Counted from the first letter of the stretch, positions 15,135-24,834 are shown. The stretch: 64,000 nucleotides of DNA from Bacteroidales bacterium UBA4331 (GCA_002394395.1 DGTR01000007.1:1-64000), one strand, 5' to 3'. Notes: generated from the sequence alone by a model not told the origin. Program-made: numbers and translations.

Positions 15135-17732
15135 TTATTCGTTTGTTTCATTGTTATTTGCATCATTTGCATCATTCTCATCATTCTCATCATTAAGCGG
15201 AGCGTCACCATTTTCTTCCTCCTCTTTCGGAACGATACAACCGCTGACGAGGCTGTCGTTACGTTTCTGGAGTTCGATCAGTTTGACACCTTGAGCTGCA
15301 CGACCGGTCTGACGGATGGTTGAGATATCCATGCGGATAGCCGTTCCGGACTTGGTCATCAGCATCAGGTCGTCTGCATCGGTAACTGCCTCAATACCAA
15401 TAAGATGGCCTGTCTTCTCAGTTATCTCAATGGTCTTGACACCCTTACCGCCACGGTTCGTCACACGATAGATCGGGTTGCCTTCTTCGTCATCCACCGG
15501 CGTACGTTTACCAAAGCCGTTCTCCGAAATGACGAGAATAGTCTTGTCTGTACCCTTCTCTACACAAACCGTGCCAATCACGCGATCTTGACCATCTTCT
15601 TCCAAAGTAATTGCTTTCACACCCGTTGCGCCACGGCCCATCGGACGTACGCCGCCTTCGTTGAAACGAACGACTTTACCGTTGTACGAAGCAACCAACA
15701 TCTCACTCTCGCCATCGGTCAGAGTAACGCCAATCAACTCGTCACCTTCACGCAGACCCAATGCGATGATTCCGTTTGTGCGAGGACGGCTATATGACTC
15801 CAAGGTCGTCTTCTTCATCAATCCGTTCTTGGTGATGAAGATCAGGAAGTGGCTGTTGACATATTCTGCGTCATTCAAGCCCTTCACGTTGATACAGGTA
15901 CGCACCTTATCGCCCTTCTGCAGGTTGATCATGTTCTGGATAGCACGGCCTTTGGATTGCTTGTTGCCTTCCGGCAGATCGTAAACCTTCTGCCAGTACA
16001 GACGACCCATCTCCGTGAAGAACATCATCGTCGAGTGCATCGAAGCCTGATAAACCCTCTCGATGAAGTCTTGATCACGTGCGCTACCGGCTTTCGAACC
16101 GATACCGCCACGGCTCTGCTGACGGAAGTCAGCCAGCGGAGTACGTTTGATATAACCCAGGTGAGAAATAGTGATCACCATCTCGTCGTCGGCGTACATA
16201 TCTTCCGGATTGAACTCCGTCGCCATCTTCACGATCTTCGTGCGGCGCTCATCGCCGTATTTGTCCTTGATCTCGATAAGCTCTGCGTTAATCACGTCGT
16301 AACGCATCTCCTCGCTTGCCAACAACTCATTCAAATGAGCGATCAACTTCTCGATCTCCTCATATTCGGCCTTCAACTCATCGATGCGCAGGCCGGTGAG
16401 AGCCGACAGACGCATATCTACGATAGCTTTCGACTGCAGATTGTCCAAATTGAAACGCTTCTCCAAGTTAGTTTGCGCATCTGCCGGAGTGCGGCTCGCA
16501 CGGATGATACGAACCACCTCGTCGATATTATCTACGGCGATGATCAAGCCCTCCAAGATGTGCGCTTTCTCCTCTGCCTTACGCAACTCATAGCGCGTAC
16601 GACGGGTTACGACATCCATACGGTGGTCGATGAAGTGGCCGATTAACTGCTTGAGGTTCAGCAACATAGGACGACCTTTCACCAGTGCGATATTGTTTAC
16701 TGCAAAGCTCGACTGCAGAGCGGTGAACTTATACAACTTATTCAAAACCACCTGTGCGTTTGCGTCGCGTTTTACCTCCACCACGATACGGATATCGCGT
16801 TTGGAGTGGTCGTTGATATCTGCGATTCCCTCGATCTTTTTGTCGTTTACGAGTTCTGCGATATTCTTCACCAGATCGCTCTTCACAACGCCGTACGGCA
16901 GCTCCGTGATGATGATACGCTCACGTCCGTTGTCATCGGTCTCGATGTCAGCGTTTGAACGAATCACAATCCTTCCGCGGCCGGTCTCAAAAGCGTCGCG
17001 AACGCCCTGATAGCCGTAGATAGTACCGCCGGTCGGGAAATCCGGAGCTTTCACATACTCCATCAGGTTCTCCACCGTGATCTCTTGCACGCTCGCGTCA
17101 TGCATGCGCGCCTTAATATTATCAATGTACGCGCAACAGCCGTCAATCACTTCGCTCAGGTTATGCGTCGGCATGTTCGTCGCCATTCCGACAGCAATAC
17201 CGCTTGCGCCGTTCACCAGCAGGTTCGGGAAACGGCAAGGCAGCACAACCGGCTCTTTCAAGCTGTCGTCGAAGTTATTCTGCATATCTACGGTATCCTT
17301 GTCGATGTCGCGGAGCATCTCCTCTGCCAACTTCGACAGACGGGCCTCCGTGTAACGCATTGCAGCTGCTCCATCGCCATCAACAGAACCGAAGTTACCC
17401 TGACCATCTACCAGGCAATAACGCATTGCCCAAGGTTGCGCCATACGAACTAACGTTCCGTAAATAGAACTGTCACCGTGCGGGTGGTACTTACCCATTA
17501 CCTCACCCACGATACGTGCACTCTTCTTCGTCGGCTTGTCCGAGGTGTTACCCAACTCGTTCATTCCGAATAGCACACGGCGGTGAACAGGCTTGAAACC
17601 GTCGCGCACATCCGGTAACGCACGGCTCACAATCACACTCATCGAGTAATCGATGTACGAGGACTTCATTTCCTCGTCAATCTTCACAGGAATGATGTGA
17701 TCATTCTTAATCAAATCGTTGTTTTCTTCCAT
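15135..17732 (-). CDS. gyrA: DNA gyrase subunit A
   Basis: Breakage-reunion subunit of gyrase, 865 residues. The active-site Tyr127 lies in AAMRYTEAR. The quinolone-determining region reads HPHGDSSIYG, with Ser88 corresponding to E. coli Ser83, so there is no common resistance change there; Gly at the E. coli Asp87 position is usual for Bacteroides. A GyrA-box-like motif (FRQQSRGGIG) and the C-terminal propeller support gyrase rather than topoisomerase IV. The acidic tail (NDENDENDANDA) is encoded by 9-nt repeats. Confidence 0.96.
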   Translation of the reverse strand: MEENNDLIKNDHIIPVKIDEEMKSSYIDYSMSVIVSRALPDVRDGFKPVHRRVLFGMNELGNTSDKPTKKSARIVGEVMGKYHPHGDSSIYGTLVRMAQPWAMRYCLVDGQGNFGSVDGDGAAAMRYTEARLSKLAEEMLRDIDKDTVDMQNNFDDSLKEPVVLPCRFPNLLVNGASGIAVGMATNMPTHNLSEVIDGCCAYIDNIKARMHDASVQEITVENLMEYVKAPDFPTGGTIYGYQGVRDAFETGRGRIVIRSNADIETDDNGRERIIITELPYGVVKSDLVKNIAELVNDKKIEGIADINDHSKRDIRIVVEVKRDANAQVVLNKLYKFTALQSSFAVNNIALVKGRPMLLNLKQLIGHFIDHRMDVVTRRTRYELRKAEEKAHILEGLIIAVDNIDEVVRIIRASRTPADAQTNLEKRFNLDNLQSKAIVDMRLSALTGLRIDELKAEYEEIEKLIAHLNELLASEEMRYDVINAELIEIKDKYGDERRTKIVKMATEFNPEDMYADDEMVITISHLGYIKRTPLADFRQQSRGGIGSKAGSARDQDFIERVYQASMHSTMMFFTEMGRLYWQKVYDLPEGNKQSKGRAIQNMINLQKGDKVRTCINVKGLNDAEYVNSHFLIFITKNGLMKKTTLESYSRPRTNGIIALGLREGDELIGVTLTDGESEMLVASYNGKVVRFNEGGVRPMGRGATGVKAITLEEDGQDRVIGTVCVEKGTDKTILVISENGFGKRTPVDDEEGNPIYRVTNRGGKGVKTIEITEKTGHLIGIEAVTDADDLMLMTKSGTAIRMDISTIRQTGRAAQGVKLIELQKRNDSLVSGCIVPKEEEENGDAPLNDENDENDANDANNNETNE
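15160..15195 (-). repeat. In-frame 9-nt tandem repeat encoding the GyrA tail
   Basis: Four 9-nt units (plus strand consensus KCATCATTC) encode alternating Asn-Asp-Glu/Ala triplets at the extreme C-terminus of GyrA. Because the unit is a multiple of three, copy number can change without a frameshift. The acidic GyrA tail is known in other bacteria to tune supercoiling, so length variation might matter. Confidence 0.8.
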
Positions 17733-17770
17733 TTTGTATTGTTGTTTATTTAATTATTTTCTTGCTTTCT

Positions 17771-17816
17771 TAGGTCAACTTAGGTCTACCTAGGTCATCC
17801 TAGGTCGTCCTAGTCC
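17771..17816. repeat. 10-nt tandem repeat in the gyrA leader
   Basis: Four 10-nt units of consensus TAGGTCNWCC plus a 6-nt partial copy, between the gyrA promoter and the gyrA ATG, so it would be transcribed in the 5' leader. A shorter relative (TCTAGGAT) ends the prfC gene at 22106-22129. Confidence 0.85.
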
Positions 17817-17831
17817 ACACATTTTGCGCTG

Positions 17832-17863
17832 CAAAATTACAAAAAATCTTCGACATGTGCAAA
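17832..17863 (-). promoter_or_regulatory. Promoter of the gyrA run
   Basis: Minus-strand TTTG (17863-17860), 20-nt spacer and TAATTTTG (17839-17832). A perfect 7-bp inverted repeat (ATTTTGC, 3-nt loop, GCAAAAT; 17821-17837) overlaps the -7 box and predicted start, a possible operator or 5' stem. Confidence 0.75.
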
Positions 17864-18067
17864 TATTTTTTCATTTTTTTTGATTTTTCTTTCTTTTCCG
17901 ACTGAACCCCGATAGAAAACTTTCATGCGCTTAGAACGTAAATATATGCCCTTTATGCCCGTTTTAGCCCTTCATACGCGCACGACCACACGTGAGAACA
18001 CAACTTCCCCACTCCTTCTTGCCATTCATCAATCCCCAAACAAAAAATCTACAAAAATCTATTTTTG

Positions 18068-18099
18068 TTTGCGTATGTCATTTTTTTTGCGTAACTTTG
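18068..18099 (+). promoter_or_regulatory. Promoter of the pheT operon
   Basis: TTTG (18068-18071), 20-nt spacer, TAACTTTG (18092-18099), followed by CACGCAATTTG. The spacer carries GCGTATGTCA. The same extended sequence is found at the promoters at 41178-41209 and 41537-41568. Predicted leader about 30 nt. Confidence 0.8.
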
Positions 18100-18136
18100 C
18101 ACGCAATTTGTGAATACGCATAAATATTACTGAAAA

Positions 18137-20614
18137 ATGAATATATCTTACAAATGGTTAAAACGCTACATCGCATTGCCTGACGATGCAGAGACAGTAG
18201 CGAAAATTCTTACTTCTATCGGTCTGGAAGTGGGTACCGTAGAAGCGGTAGAAACGATCAAAGGCGGTCTCAAAGGACTCGTCGTGGGCGAAGTGCTGAC
18301 TTGTGTTCCCCATCCTAACTCCGACCATCTCCATCTCACAACCGTCAACATCGGCGAGGGCGAACCCTTACCTATTGTCTGTGGCGCACCGAATGTGGCT
18401 GCCGGACAAAAAGTCATTGTGGCTACTATCGGAACCGTCCTCTACGACGGTGATCAGTCTTTCACGATCAAAAAAGGCAAACTCCGCGGCGAGGATTCCT
18501 TCGGTATGTTGTGTGCAGAAGATGAGATCGGCGTCGGAACCAGCCACGACGGTATTATCGTTCTGCCGTCTGACACTCCGGTCGGTATGAAAGCAGCCGA
18601 TTATTACCACATTGAGAATGACACCATCATCGAGGTGGATATTACTCCGAACCGTTCAGACGCAGCTTCCCACTATGGTGTAGCACGCGATCTCTATGCC
18701 TATTACAAGGCGCACGGCCAGGAAGTGGCACTTACCAAACCGTCTGTGGACGAATTTAAGTTAGACCTCAACGAATCGCCGATAAAAGTAGTTGTAGAAG
18801 CGCCGGACGCAGCTCCGCGTTATTCGGGTCTATATATCCAAGGCGTAGAAGTGAAAGAATCGCCGGAATGGCTCAAAAACAGCCTTCTCGCTATCGGACT
18901 TCGCCCGATTAACAACATCGTCGATGTCACGAACTTCGTCCTGCACGAGATGGGACAAGCGCTCCATGCCTTCGATGCCGACAAGATCAAAGGTAACGAG
19001 ATCCACGTTCGTTATGCGAACCAAGGCGATAAATTCGTAACCCTCGATGGCGTAGAGCGTACAATGGACGCACGCGACCTCATGATTGCCAACAAAGAAG
19101 AAGCAATGTGTATCGCCGGCGTTTTCGGAGGACTCGAGAGCGGTGTGACTGAAAACACCAAGAATATCTTCCTGGAGTCCGCTTATTTCGACCCCGTAAC
19201 CATCCGCAAAACCAGCCGCAGACACCAGCTCCAGACCGACGCATCTTTCCGTTACGAGCGTGGCTGTGATCCTTGCAACACACTCTATGTCCTCAAACGC
19301 GCCGCTTTGCTTATTCAATCAGTAGCAAAAGGGACTTTTGTCGGACCAATCCTAGACCATACAGCAGATGTTACGCTACTCTCACCCTGGTCTGTGACCA
19401 TCGATATCAACCGCGTCAACCGCCTTATCGGCAAGGCCATCGGCGAGGAAACGATTGAAACGATCCTCAATGCTCTTGAGATCGAGATCTTGAGCAAAAA
19501 CGGCTCTGTTTGGCAACTTGCCGTTCCCCGCTACCGTGTGGACGTACAGCGCGAGTGCGACGTAGTGGAAGATATCCTCCGTATCTACGGCTATGACAAT
19601 GTGGAGTTCCCGGAGAAACTGAACACCAGCCTTGCGTACGGCATCAAACCCGATCCTGAGAAACTGCGTCGTAAGATTGCGGAGCAGCTGACAGCACAGG
19701 GTTTCAACGAGATTCTCAATAACTCGCTGACGAAGATTGCATACTACGAGCCGTTAACCGAACTCACGCTTGACACTTGTGTCAAGATCATGAATCCGCT
19801 GAGCCAAGATCTCGGTGTGATGCGTCAGACGCTTCTCTTCGGCGGACTTGAGTCCATCGCACGTAACGCCAACCGCAAGAACAGCGACCTCAAGTTCTAT
19901 GAGTTCGGCAACTGCTATCATTTCCATGCCAATCCTGCCGCGCGTGAGCATAATCCCGAGAACTCGCTTGTCGAGTACTCCGAAGAACCGCATATCGGTC
20001 TTTGGCTCACGGGTAACAAAGCAGCGCAGAGCTGGGTTCGCAAAGAGGAAAAAACCACGTTCTACCAACTTCACGCCTATGTCAACAATATCCTTGTGCG
20101 CCTTGGTGTGGACATCGAGAAAGTGACCGTAGAGCGCTTGGAGAACGAACTCTTCTCCGACGGACTCGTCCTCAAACCCGCTAACGGCAAGCCTTTAGGC
20201 TTCATCGGCATCGTGGCGCGTAAGCAACTCAAAGCCTTTGATATCGACCAAGAGGTGTATTACGCAGACCTCGATTGGAACCAACTGCTCAAGCAGAACA
20301 AGCAATACAAAGCAGTTATCAACGACCTGCCCAAATATCCGGAGGTAAAACGTGACTTTGCGCTCCTCGTGGATAAATCCATCGAGTTTGCAGACCTCGC
20401 CCGCGAAGCTTTTGCTACCGAGCGCAAGCTCCTCAAAAACGTCTATCTGTTTGATGTCTATGAGGGCAAGAACCTCGAAGCAGGCAAGAAGTCTTATGCA
20501 CTCTCCTTCATCCTTCAGGATGCGGAGAACACGCTCAAAGATACACAGATTGAGAACATTATGAACCGCCTCAAAAAGACCTTTGAGGACAAATTTGGCG
20601 CCACATTACGCTAA
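18137..20614 (+). CDS. pheT: Phenylalanine-tRNA ligase beta subunit
   Basis: Beta chain of the (alpha-beta)2 synthetase, 825 residues. Domains in order: N-terminal and tRNA-binding (OB/EMAP-like) region about 1-150 (VVGEVLTCVPHPNSDHLHLT), B3/4 editing domain about 210-390 (GLRPINNIVDVTNFV; ESAYFDPVTIRKTSRR), B5 and catalytic-like core, and the C-terminal ferredoxin-fold anticodon-binding domain (YPEVKRDFALLVD). pheS is not in this window. The stop codon overlaps the prfC ATG by 1 nt. Confidence 0.97.
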   Translation: MNISYKWLKRYIALPDDAETVAKILTSIGLEVGTVEAVETIKGGLKGLVVGEVLTCVPHPNSDHLHLTTVNIGEGEPLPIVCGAPNVAAGQKVIVATIGTVLYDGDQSFTIKKGKLRGEDSFGMLCAEDEIGVGTSHDGIIVLPSDTPVGMKAADYYHIENDTIIEVDITPNRSDAASHYGVARDLYAYYKAHGQEVALTKPSVDEFKLDLNESPIKVVVEAPDAAPRYSGLYIQGVEVKESPEWLKNSLLAIGLRPINNIVDVTNFVLHEMGQALHAFDADKIKGNEIHVRYANQGDKFVTLDGVERTMDARDLMIANKEEAMCIAGVFGGLESGVTENTKNIFLESAYFDPVTIRKTSRRHQLQTDASFRYERGCDPCNTLYVLKRAALLIQSVAKGTFVGPILDHTADVTLLSPWSVTIDINRVNRLIGKAIGEETIETILNALEIEILSKNGSVWQLAVPRYRVDVQRECDVVEDILRIYGYDNVEFPEKLNTSLAYGIKPDPEKLRRKIAEQLTAQGFNEILNNSLTKIAYYEPLTELTLDTCVKIMNPLSQDLGVMRQTLLFGGLESIARNANRKNSDLKFYEFGNCYHFHANPAAREHNPENSLVEYSEEPHIGLWLTGNKAAQSWVRKEEKTTFYQLHAYVNNILVRLGVDIEKVTVERLENELFSDGLVLKPANGKPLGFIGIVARKQLKAFDIDQEVYYADLDWNQLLKQNKQYKAVINDLPKYPEVKRDFALLVDKSIEFADLAREAFATERKLLKNVYLFDVYEGKNLEAGKKSYALSFILQDAENTLKDTQIENIMNRLKKTFEDKFGATLR

Positions 20615-22110
20615 TGCTCCCATCTTCTGACCAAAACGAAATATTAAAACGTCGCACTTTTGCGATCATTTCGCACCCGGATGCCGGTAAAACGACCCTG
20701 ACAGAAAAACTCCTGCTCTACGGAGGTGCTATTCACGTAGCCGGAGCGGTTAAATCCAATAAGATTCGTAAGACCGCTACCTCCGACTGGATGGAGATAG
20801 AGAAACAGCGTGGCATCTCTGTGGCTACTTCTGTCATGGGCTTTGACTACGCTGGGCATCATATCAACATCCTTGACACCCCGGGACACCAGGATTTTGC
20901 GGAAGACACCTTCCGTACGCTTACCGCGGTTGACTCAGCCATCGTCGTCATCGACTCCGCAAAAGGTGTCGAGACGCAGACACGCCGACTCATGGAAGTA
21001 TGCCGGATGCGTAAGACACCGGTCATGGTCTTCATGAACAAGATGGACCGCGAAGGCAAAGATCCGTTCGACTTAATGGACGAAGCGGAGAAAGAATTGG
21101 GTATTCATTGTACACCTGTCACATGGGCGAACGGACAAGGCTTAAAATTCGAGTCTGTCTTCGCGCTCAATAATCGCCCGGCAGAACTATCCGAGAAACT
21201 GCAAGAAGATCTGGAGATGATTGATGGCGTATATCCGGAGTTTGACAAAGAAGCATACCTTCGTGGTGACTTGGCTCCTGTCTTCTTCGGCTCGGCGTAC
21301 AAGACCATCGGTGTGCAGGAACTGCTGGATTTCTTAGTAGAGAACGCCCCCTCCCCTCTTCCTGTGACAGCCGAAGAGCGCACCGTGGAACCGATGGAAG
21401 ATAAGTTCACAGCTTTCTGTTTTAAGATCCATGCCAATATGGATCCGAACCATCGCTCGTGCATTGCTTTCTTCAAGATCTGTTCCGGTAAGTTCCTGCG
21501 CAACACCTATTATTATCACGTGCGCAAGGACCAACAGATGCGTTTTGCCGCTCCGACCTGCTTCATGGCACAGAAGAAAGAGACCGTCGATGAAGCTTTT
21601 GCAGGCGATGTAGTGGGTCTTCCCGATACCGGTAACTTCAAGATCGGAGATACGCTCACAGCAGGAGAGAAACTGCATTTCAAGGGACTTCCTTCTTTCT
21701 CGCCGGAGATGTTCAAATACATCGACAATGCTGACCCGATGCGACAGAAACAACTGGAGAAAGGTATCAACCAGCTTATGGACGAAGGTGTGGCACAGCT
21801 CTTTGTGAGCCAACTCAACGGCCGTAAGATTATCGGAACGGTGGGACAACTGCAGTTTGAAGTCATCCAATACCGTCTCGAGCACGAGTATCAGGCCAAA
21901 TGCCGCTGGCAACCGCTTCAGATGTACAAAGCCTGCTGGATTGAGTCCGACGACGATGCCGAACTCGACACCTTCAAGAAACGCAAAGCGCAATATATGG
22001 CAACGGACAAAGAAGGCCGCGATGTCTTCATGGCGGATTCCGCGTACGTCCTCTCCATGGCGCAGCAGGACTATAAACATATTACCTTCCATTTCACCTC
22101 GGAATTCTAG
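20614..22110 (+). CDS. prfC: Peptide chain release factor 3
   Basis: Translational GTPase that recycles RF1/RF2 after termination. The 498-residue protein has G1 SHPDAGKTTLTEKLL, G3 DTPGHQD and G4 NKMDRE, and RF3-specific text (FDYAGHHINILDTPGHQDF). It is about 30 residues shorter than E. coli RF3 but appears complete. Start is fixed by the ATG overlapping the pheT stop. Its stop codon falls in an 8-nt repeat. Confidence 0.95.
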   Translation: MLPSSDQNEILKRRTFAIISHPDAGKTTLTEKLLLYGGAIHVAGAVKSNKIRKTATSDWMEIEKQRGISVATSVMGFDYAGHHINILDTPGHQDFAEDTFRTLTAVDSAIVVIDSAKGVETQTRRLMEVCRMRKTPVMVFMNKMDREGKDPFDLMDEAEKELGIHCTPVTWANGQGLKFESVFALNNRPAELSEKLQEDLEMIDGVYPEFDKEAYLRGDLAPVFFGSAYKTIGVQELLDFLVENAPSPLPVTAEERTVEPMEDKFTAFCFKIHANMDPNHRSCIAFFKICSGKFLRNTYYYHVRKDQQMRFAAPTCFMAQKKETVDEAFAGDVVGLPDTGNFKIGDTLTAGEKLHFKGLPSFSPEMFKYIDNADPMRQKQLEKGINQLMDEGVAQLFVSQLNGRKIIGTVGQLQFEVIQYRLEHEYQAKCRWQPLQMYKACWIESDDDAELDTFKKRKAQYMATDKEGRDVFMADSAYVLSMAQQDYKHITFHFTSEF

Positions 22111-22129
22111 GATCCTAGGATTCTTAGGA
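22106..22129 (+). repeat. 8-nt tandem repeat at the prfC 3' end
   Basis: Three 8-nt units of consensus TCTAGGAT cover the prfC stop codon (22108-22110) and half of the gap to the MFS gene. Related to the TAGGTC repeat upstream of gyrA. Confidence 0.7.
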
Positions 22130-22159
22130 AACAAGGACAACCAGTAAAATCAAATCAAT

Positions 22160-23458
22160 ATGAAAAACAGATCACTACAAATCCGCCTCATCGTCATGAA
22201 CTTCCTGGAGTTCGCTGTCTGGGGCGCGTACTTAACCTCAATGGGAACATACCTCTTCAAACAAGGTATGGGTCAGCACATCGGTTGGTTCTACTCTATC
22301 CAAGGTATCGTCAGCCTTTTCATGCCTGCGTTGATGGGTATTGTGGCGGACCGCTGGATTCAGGCGCAAAAGACACTCAGCCTTTGCCACGCCTTAGCGG
22401 GTCTCTTCATGTGTGCTGCAGGCCTCTACGCTTATACGGCGGCAGATGTACATTTTGCTACCCTCTTCTCGCTCTACACGATTTCCGTAGCATTCTTCAT
22501 GCCGACCATCGCGCTTACGAACTCCGTAGCCTTTAACGCACTCGTCAAAGCCGGAATGGATACCGTGAAGGACTTTCCACCGATTCGTGTGTTTGGTACG
22601 GTGGGCTTCATCGCAACTATGTGGTGTATTGACCTGCTCGGCTTCCAAGCTACTCCTTGGCAGTTTGTCGTTTCCGGCGGTCTGAGCATTCTCTTAGCCG
22701 CATATTCGCTCACACTTCCGGCTTGTGAAATCAAAAAGACAGAAGGCTCCGTGGACCTCGTAGAGGCACTCGGTCTGAAGGCCTTTGCGCTTTTCAAACA
22801 AAAGAAGATGGCGCTTTTCTTCATCTTCTCGATGATGCTTGGTATGTGTCTGCAAGTCACCAATTCGTACGCAAACCCCTTCATTACCTCGTTTGGCGCG
22901 ATCGAAGAGTTTGCTAACACCTTTGGTGTTCAGCACGCGAATATCCTCATCTCTATCTCGCAAATCTGCGAGGCGCTCTGTATCTTGGCAATCCCGTTCT
23001 TCCTCAAACGCTTCGGGATCAAGAACGTCATGCTTATGGCGATGTTCGCGTGGGTCTTCCGTTTTGGTTTCTTCGGAGCCGGAAACCCGGGATTCCCCGG
23101 CGTGATACTCTTCATCCTCAGCTGCATCGTCTATGGCTTTGCTTTTGATTTCTTCAATATCTCCGGTGCGCTCTACGTCGATCAGGAGACAGAAGAAGCA
23201 CAGCGTTCGTCTGCACAAGGTCTCTTTATGATGATGACCAACGGCTTTGGCGCTACTATCGGTACGCTCTCTGCACAGGCTATCATCAATAAACTTGTCA
23301 TGGCTCAAGAAGTAACCGCACAAGGTCCTATGGCTGTTTGGGATGGATGGAGAGAAGCATGGTTTATCTTCGCCGGCTTTGCCCTCGTCGTTGCCATCGC
23401 TTTCTGGCTCTTCTTCCCGAAAACCCCGGTGAACAAGAACCTTGAAGTGAAACACTAA
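22160..23458 (+). CDS. Nucleoside:H+ symporter-like MFS transporter
   Basis: Twelve-helix major facilitator of the NupG/Nuc_H_symport group, 432 residues. The N-terminus LQIRLIVMNFLEFAVWGAY and the motif MGIVADRWIQAQK are typical of this group. Substrate is likely a nucleoside, inferred only from family. Its stop codon directly abuts the ATG of the ABC-2 permease (0 nt between). Confidence 0.85.
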   Translation: MKNRSLQIRLIVMNFLEFAVWGAYLTSMGTYLFKQGMGQHIGWFYSIQGIVSLFMPALMGIVADRWIQAQKTLSLCHALAGLFMCAAGLYAYTAADVHFATLFSLYTISVAFFMPTIALTNSVAFNALVKAGMDTVKDFPPIRVFGTVGFIATMWCIDLLGFQATPWQFVVSGGLSILLAAYSLTLPACEIKKTEGSVDLVEALGLKAFALFKQKKMALFFIFSMMLGMCLQVTNSYANPFITSFGAIEEFANTFGVQHANILISISQICEALCILAIPFFLKRFGIKNVMLMAMFAWVFRFGFFGAGNPGFPGVILFILSCIVYGFAFDFFNISGALYVDQETEEAQRSSAQGLFMMMTNGFGATIGTLSAQAIINKLVMAQEVTAQGPMAVWDGWREAWFIFAGFALVVAIAFWLFFPKTPVNKNLEVKH

Positions 23459-24124
23459 ATGTATAAGAAGGAACTTACATATTATTTCTCAACGCCGATT
23501 GCGTACATCGTCATAGGCTTGTATCAATTGGCGATCAGCCTTTTCCTCTGGGTGATCCCGGGTCAATGGAACATCATTGATTCCGGGTACGCCCAAGTGG
23601 ACGGACTCTTCCAATTATCGCCATGGCTCTTCATGTTGCTCTGTCCTGCATTAACCATGCGACTTCTTTCCGAAGAGCGTCAATCGGGCATCTGGGATCT
23701 TATTCGCACGAAGCCCATCTCGCTTACACGCATAATGCTCGGTAAGTATTTTGCGGCATGGACATTAGTTCTGATCGGCCTGTTACCCTGTTTCGTTCAC
23801 TATTTTGTAGTGGCATATATGGCAGAACCGATGGGTAACTTGGACAGCGGTGCCTTCTTGGGTTCGTTCATAGGCTTGATACTTTTGTCGGGTACATTTA
23901 TGGCGATCGGTCTGCTCTGCGCTACGTTCAGCAAAAGCCAGATTGTTTGTTTCATCTCCGGTGCGCTGAGTTGCTTTGTGCTTTACTGGGTATTATTGCA
24001 GGATCACTACTCTGCCCTTTCCCGCGGAGTCTTAGACCTTCGAGACGTAGTCTTCTTTGTCACCATAGCTATTATTGCTATCATAGCAGCCATATTTACC
24101 ATAGATGGTCTCACGAGAAAATAA
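23459..24124 (+). CDS. ABC-2 type permease, GldF-like
   Basis: Integral membrane component of an ABC transporter, 221 residues, about six helices. The N-terminus MYKKELTYYFSTPIAYIVIGLYQ and the motif RLLSEERQSGIWDLIRTKPIS match GldF, the gliding-motility-associated permease family. Partners GldA (ATPase) and GldG are not adjacent, so either they are encoded elsewhere or this permease has another role. Co-transcribed with the MFS gene and probably yfcE. Confidence 0.8.
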   Translation: MYKKELTYYFSTPIAYIVIGLYQLAISLFLWVIPGQWNIIDSGYAQVDGLFQLSPWLFMLLCPALTMRLLSEERQSGIWDLIRTKPISLTRIMLGKYFAAWTLVLIGLLPCFVHYFVVAYMAEPMGNLDSGAFLGSFIGLILLSGTFMAIGLLCATFSKSQIVCFISGALSCFVLYWVLLQDHYSALSRGVLDLRDVVFFVTIAIIAIIAAIFTIDGLTRK

Positions 24125-24161
24125 ATGGTACATGGTAAATGATTAAATCGTACATGGTATG
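24122..24161 (+). repeat. Degenerate ACATGGTA-type repeat filling the permease/yfcE gap
   Basis: From the permease stop to the yfcE ATG the sequence consists of recurring AAATGGT, ACATGGTA and AAATGATT words; the final ACATGGTATG provides the yfcE start. The bactofilin/DUF1015 gap (42877-42920) contains the same words on the opposite strand. Confidence 0.7.
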
Positions 24162-24725
24162 ACAAAGATTGGCATTTTATCCGACACGCATGGTCTTTTA
24201 GACCGCCGCATCTTTGAGCATTTCAAGGATGTCGATGAGATCTGGCATGCCGGTGATATAGGTTCCGCGGAAGTATTACAAGCCCTGCGGGAGTTCAAAC
24301 CCACGCGCGCGGTATATGGAAACATGGATTCCGGCGATGTGCGCTACTCCCTTCCTGAGTTCTACCGCTTTCGCGTAGAAGAGGTAAACGTCCTTATGAC
24401 ACATATTGGCGGCTATCCCGGCAAATACAACCCCTGGCTCATTCCCTGGTTCCGCAAAAGTCTCGAAGCAAAAAATGCCCGAATGCCAAATGACCCAATA
24501 AATGAACAAATGGTAAATGACCAAATGGTAAATGTCATTGACTTATTTGTCTGCGGGCATAGCCATATATTAAAAGTTCAATACGATAACCAATTTAAGT
24601 TCCTTACCATGAATCCCGGAGCAGCAGGAAAACAAGGATGGCAACCCTGCCAGACACTTTTGAGATTCACCATCGATGGATCAAAAATTGACAATTTGGA
24701 AGTAATTGAGCTGGAAAGATTGTGA
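24159..24725 (+). CDS. yfcE: YfcE/MJ0936-type phosphodiesterase
   Basis: Small cytosolic metallophosphoesterase, 188 residues. Metal motifs: LSDTHG, WHAGDIGS, YGNMD, THIGGYPGKY and CGHSHI; ends with the family MNPGAAGKQG. Residues about 109-125 (NDPINEQMVNDQMVNVID) are encoded by a 15-nt repeat and sit between the metal motifs, probably on the surface. Physiological substrate unknown. Confidence 0.93.
   Translation: MTKIGILSDTHGLLDRRIFEHFKDVDEIWHAGDIGSAEVLQALREFKPTRAVYGNMDSGDVRYSLPEFYRFRVEEVNVLMTHIGGYPGKYNPWLIPWFRKSLEAKNARMPNDPINEQMVNDQMVNVIDLFVCGHSHILKVQYDNQFKFLTMNPGAAGKQGWQPCQTLLRFTIDGSKIDNLEVIELERL
24487..24535 (+). repeat. In-frame 15-nt tandem repeat inside yfcE
   Basis: About three copies of a 15-nt unit of consensus AAATGACCAAATGGT, translated as repeating NDQMV. 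One mismatch separates this unit from the one forming the mce/mmdA and recN/rarA gaps. Confidence 0.85.
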
Positions 24726-24802
24726 TTTACCCCATAAATTGTGCAAAAAACGTTAAAAAATTGAGATTTTTGGTGGAATATGTTGTAAAACATAAAAAAA
24801 GA

Positions 24803-24834
24803 TTTGGTCATATCAAAAAAAAGCAGTACTTTTG
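24803..24834 (+). promoter_or_regulatory. Promoter of the free-standing short transcript
   Basis: TTTG (24803-24806), 20-nt spacer, TACTTTTG (24827-24834). It faces away from yfcE and no plus-strand protein gene follows for about 17 kb, so it must drive the short transcript ended by the hairpins at 24949 and 25007. Confidence 0.75.

Larger units (their letters stand above)
17733..18136. other. Divergent gyrA/pheT intergenic region
   Basis: 404 nt without a convincing gene. It holds the gyrA leader with the 10-nt repeat, the gyrA promoter and operator-like palindrome, an A/T-rich stretch, about 150 nt of unremarkable sequence (17920-18060; its short open frame has no family signature), and the pheT promoter. 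Confidence 0.7.

Noticed and set aside
15135..17732. Quinolone-resistance change in GyrA
   Set aside because: The serine matching E. coli Ser83 is intact, and glycine at the Asp87 position is usual in Bacteroides.
21334..22140. 268-codon minus-strand frame opposite prfC
   Set aside because: Shadow of a conserved GTPase gene.
22694..23455. 253-codon minus-strand frame opposite the MFS gene
   Set aside because: Highly charged complement of membrane-helix codons; typical artefact.
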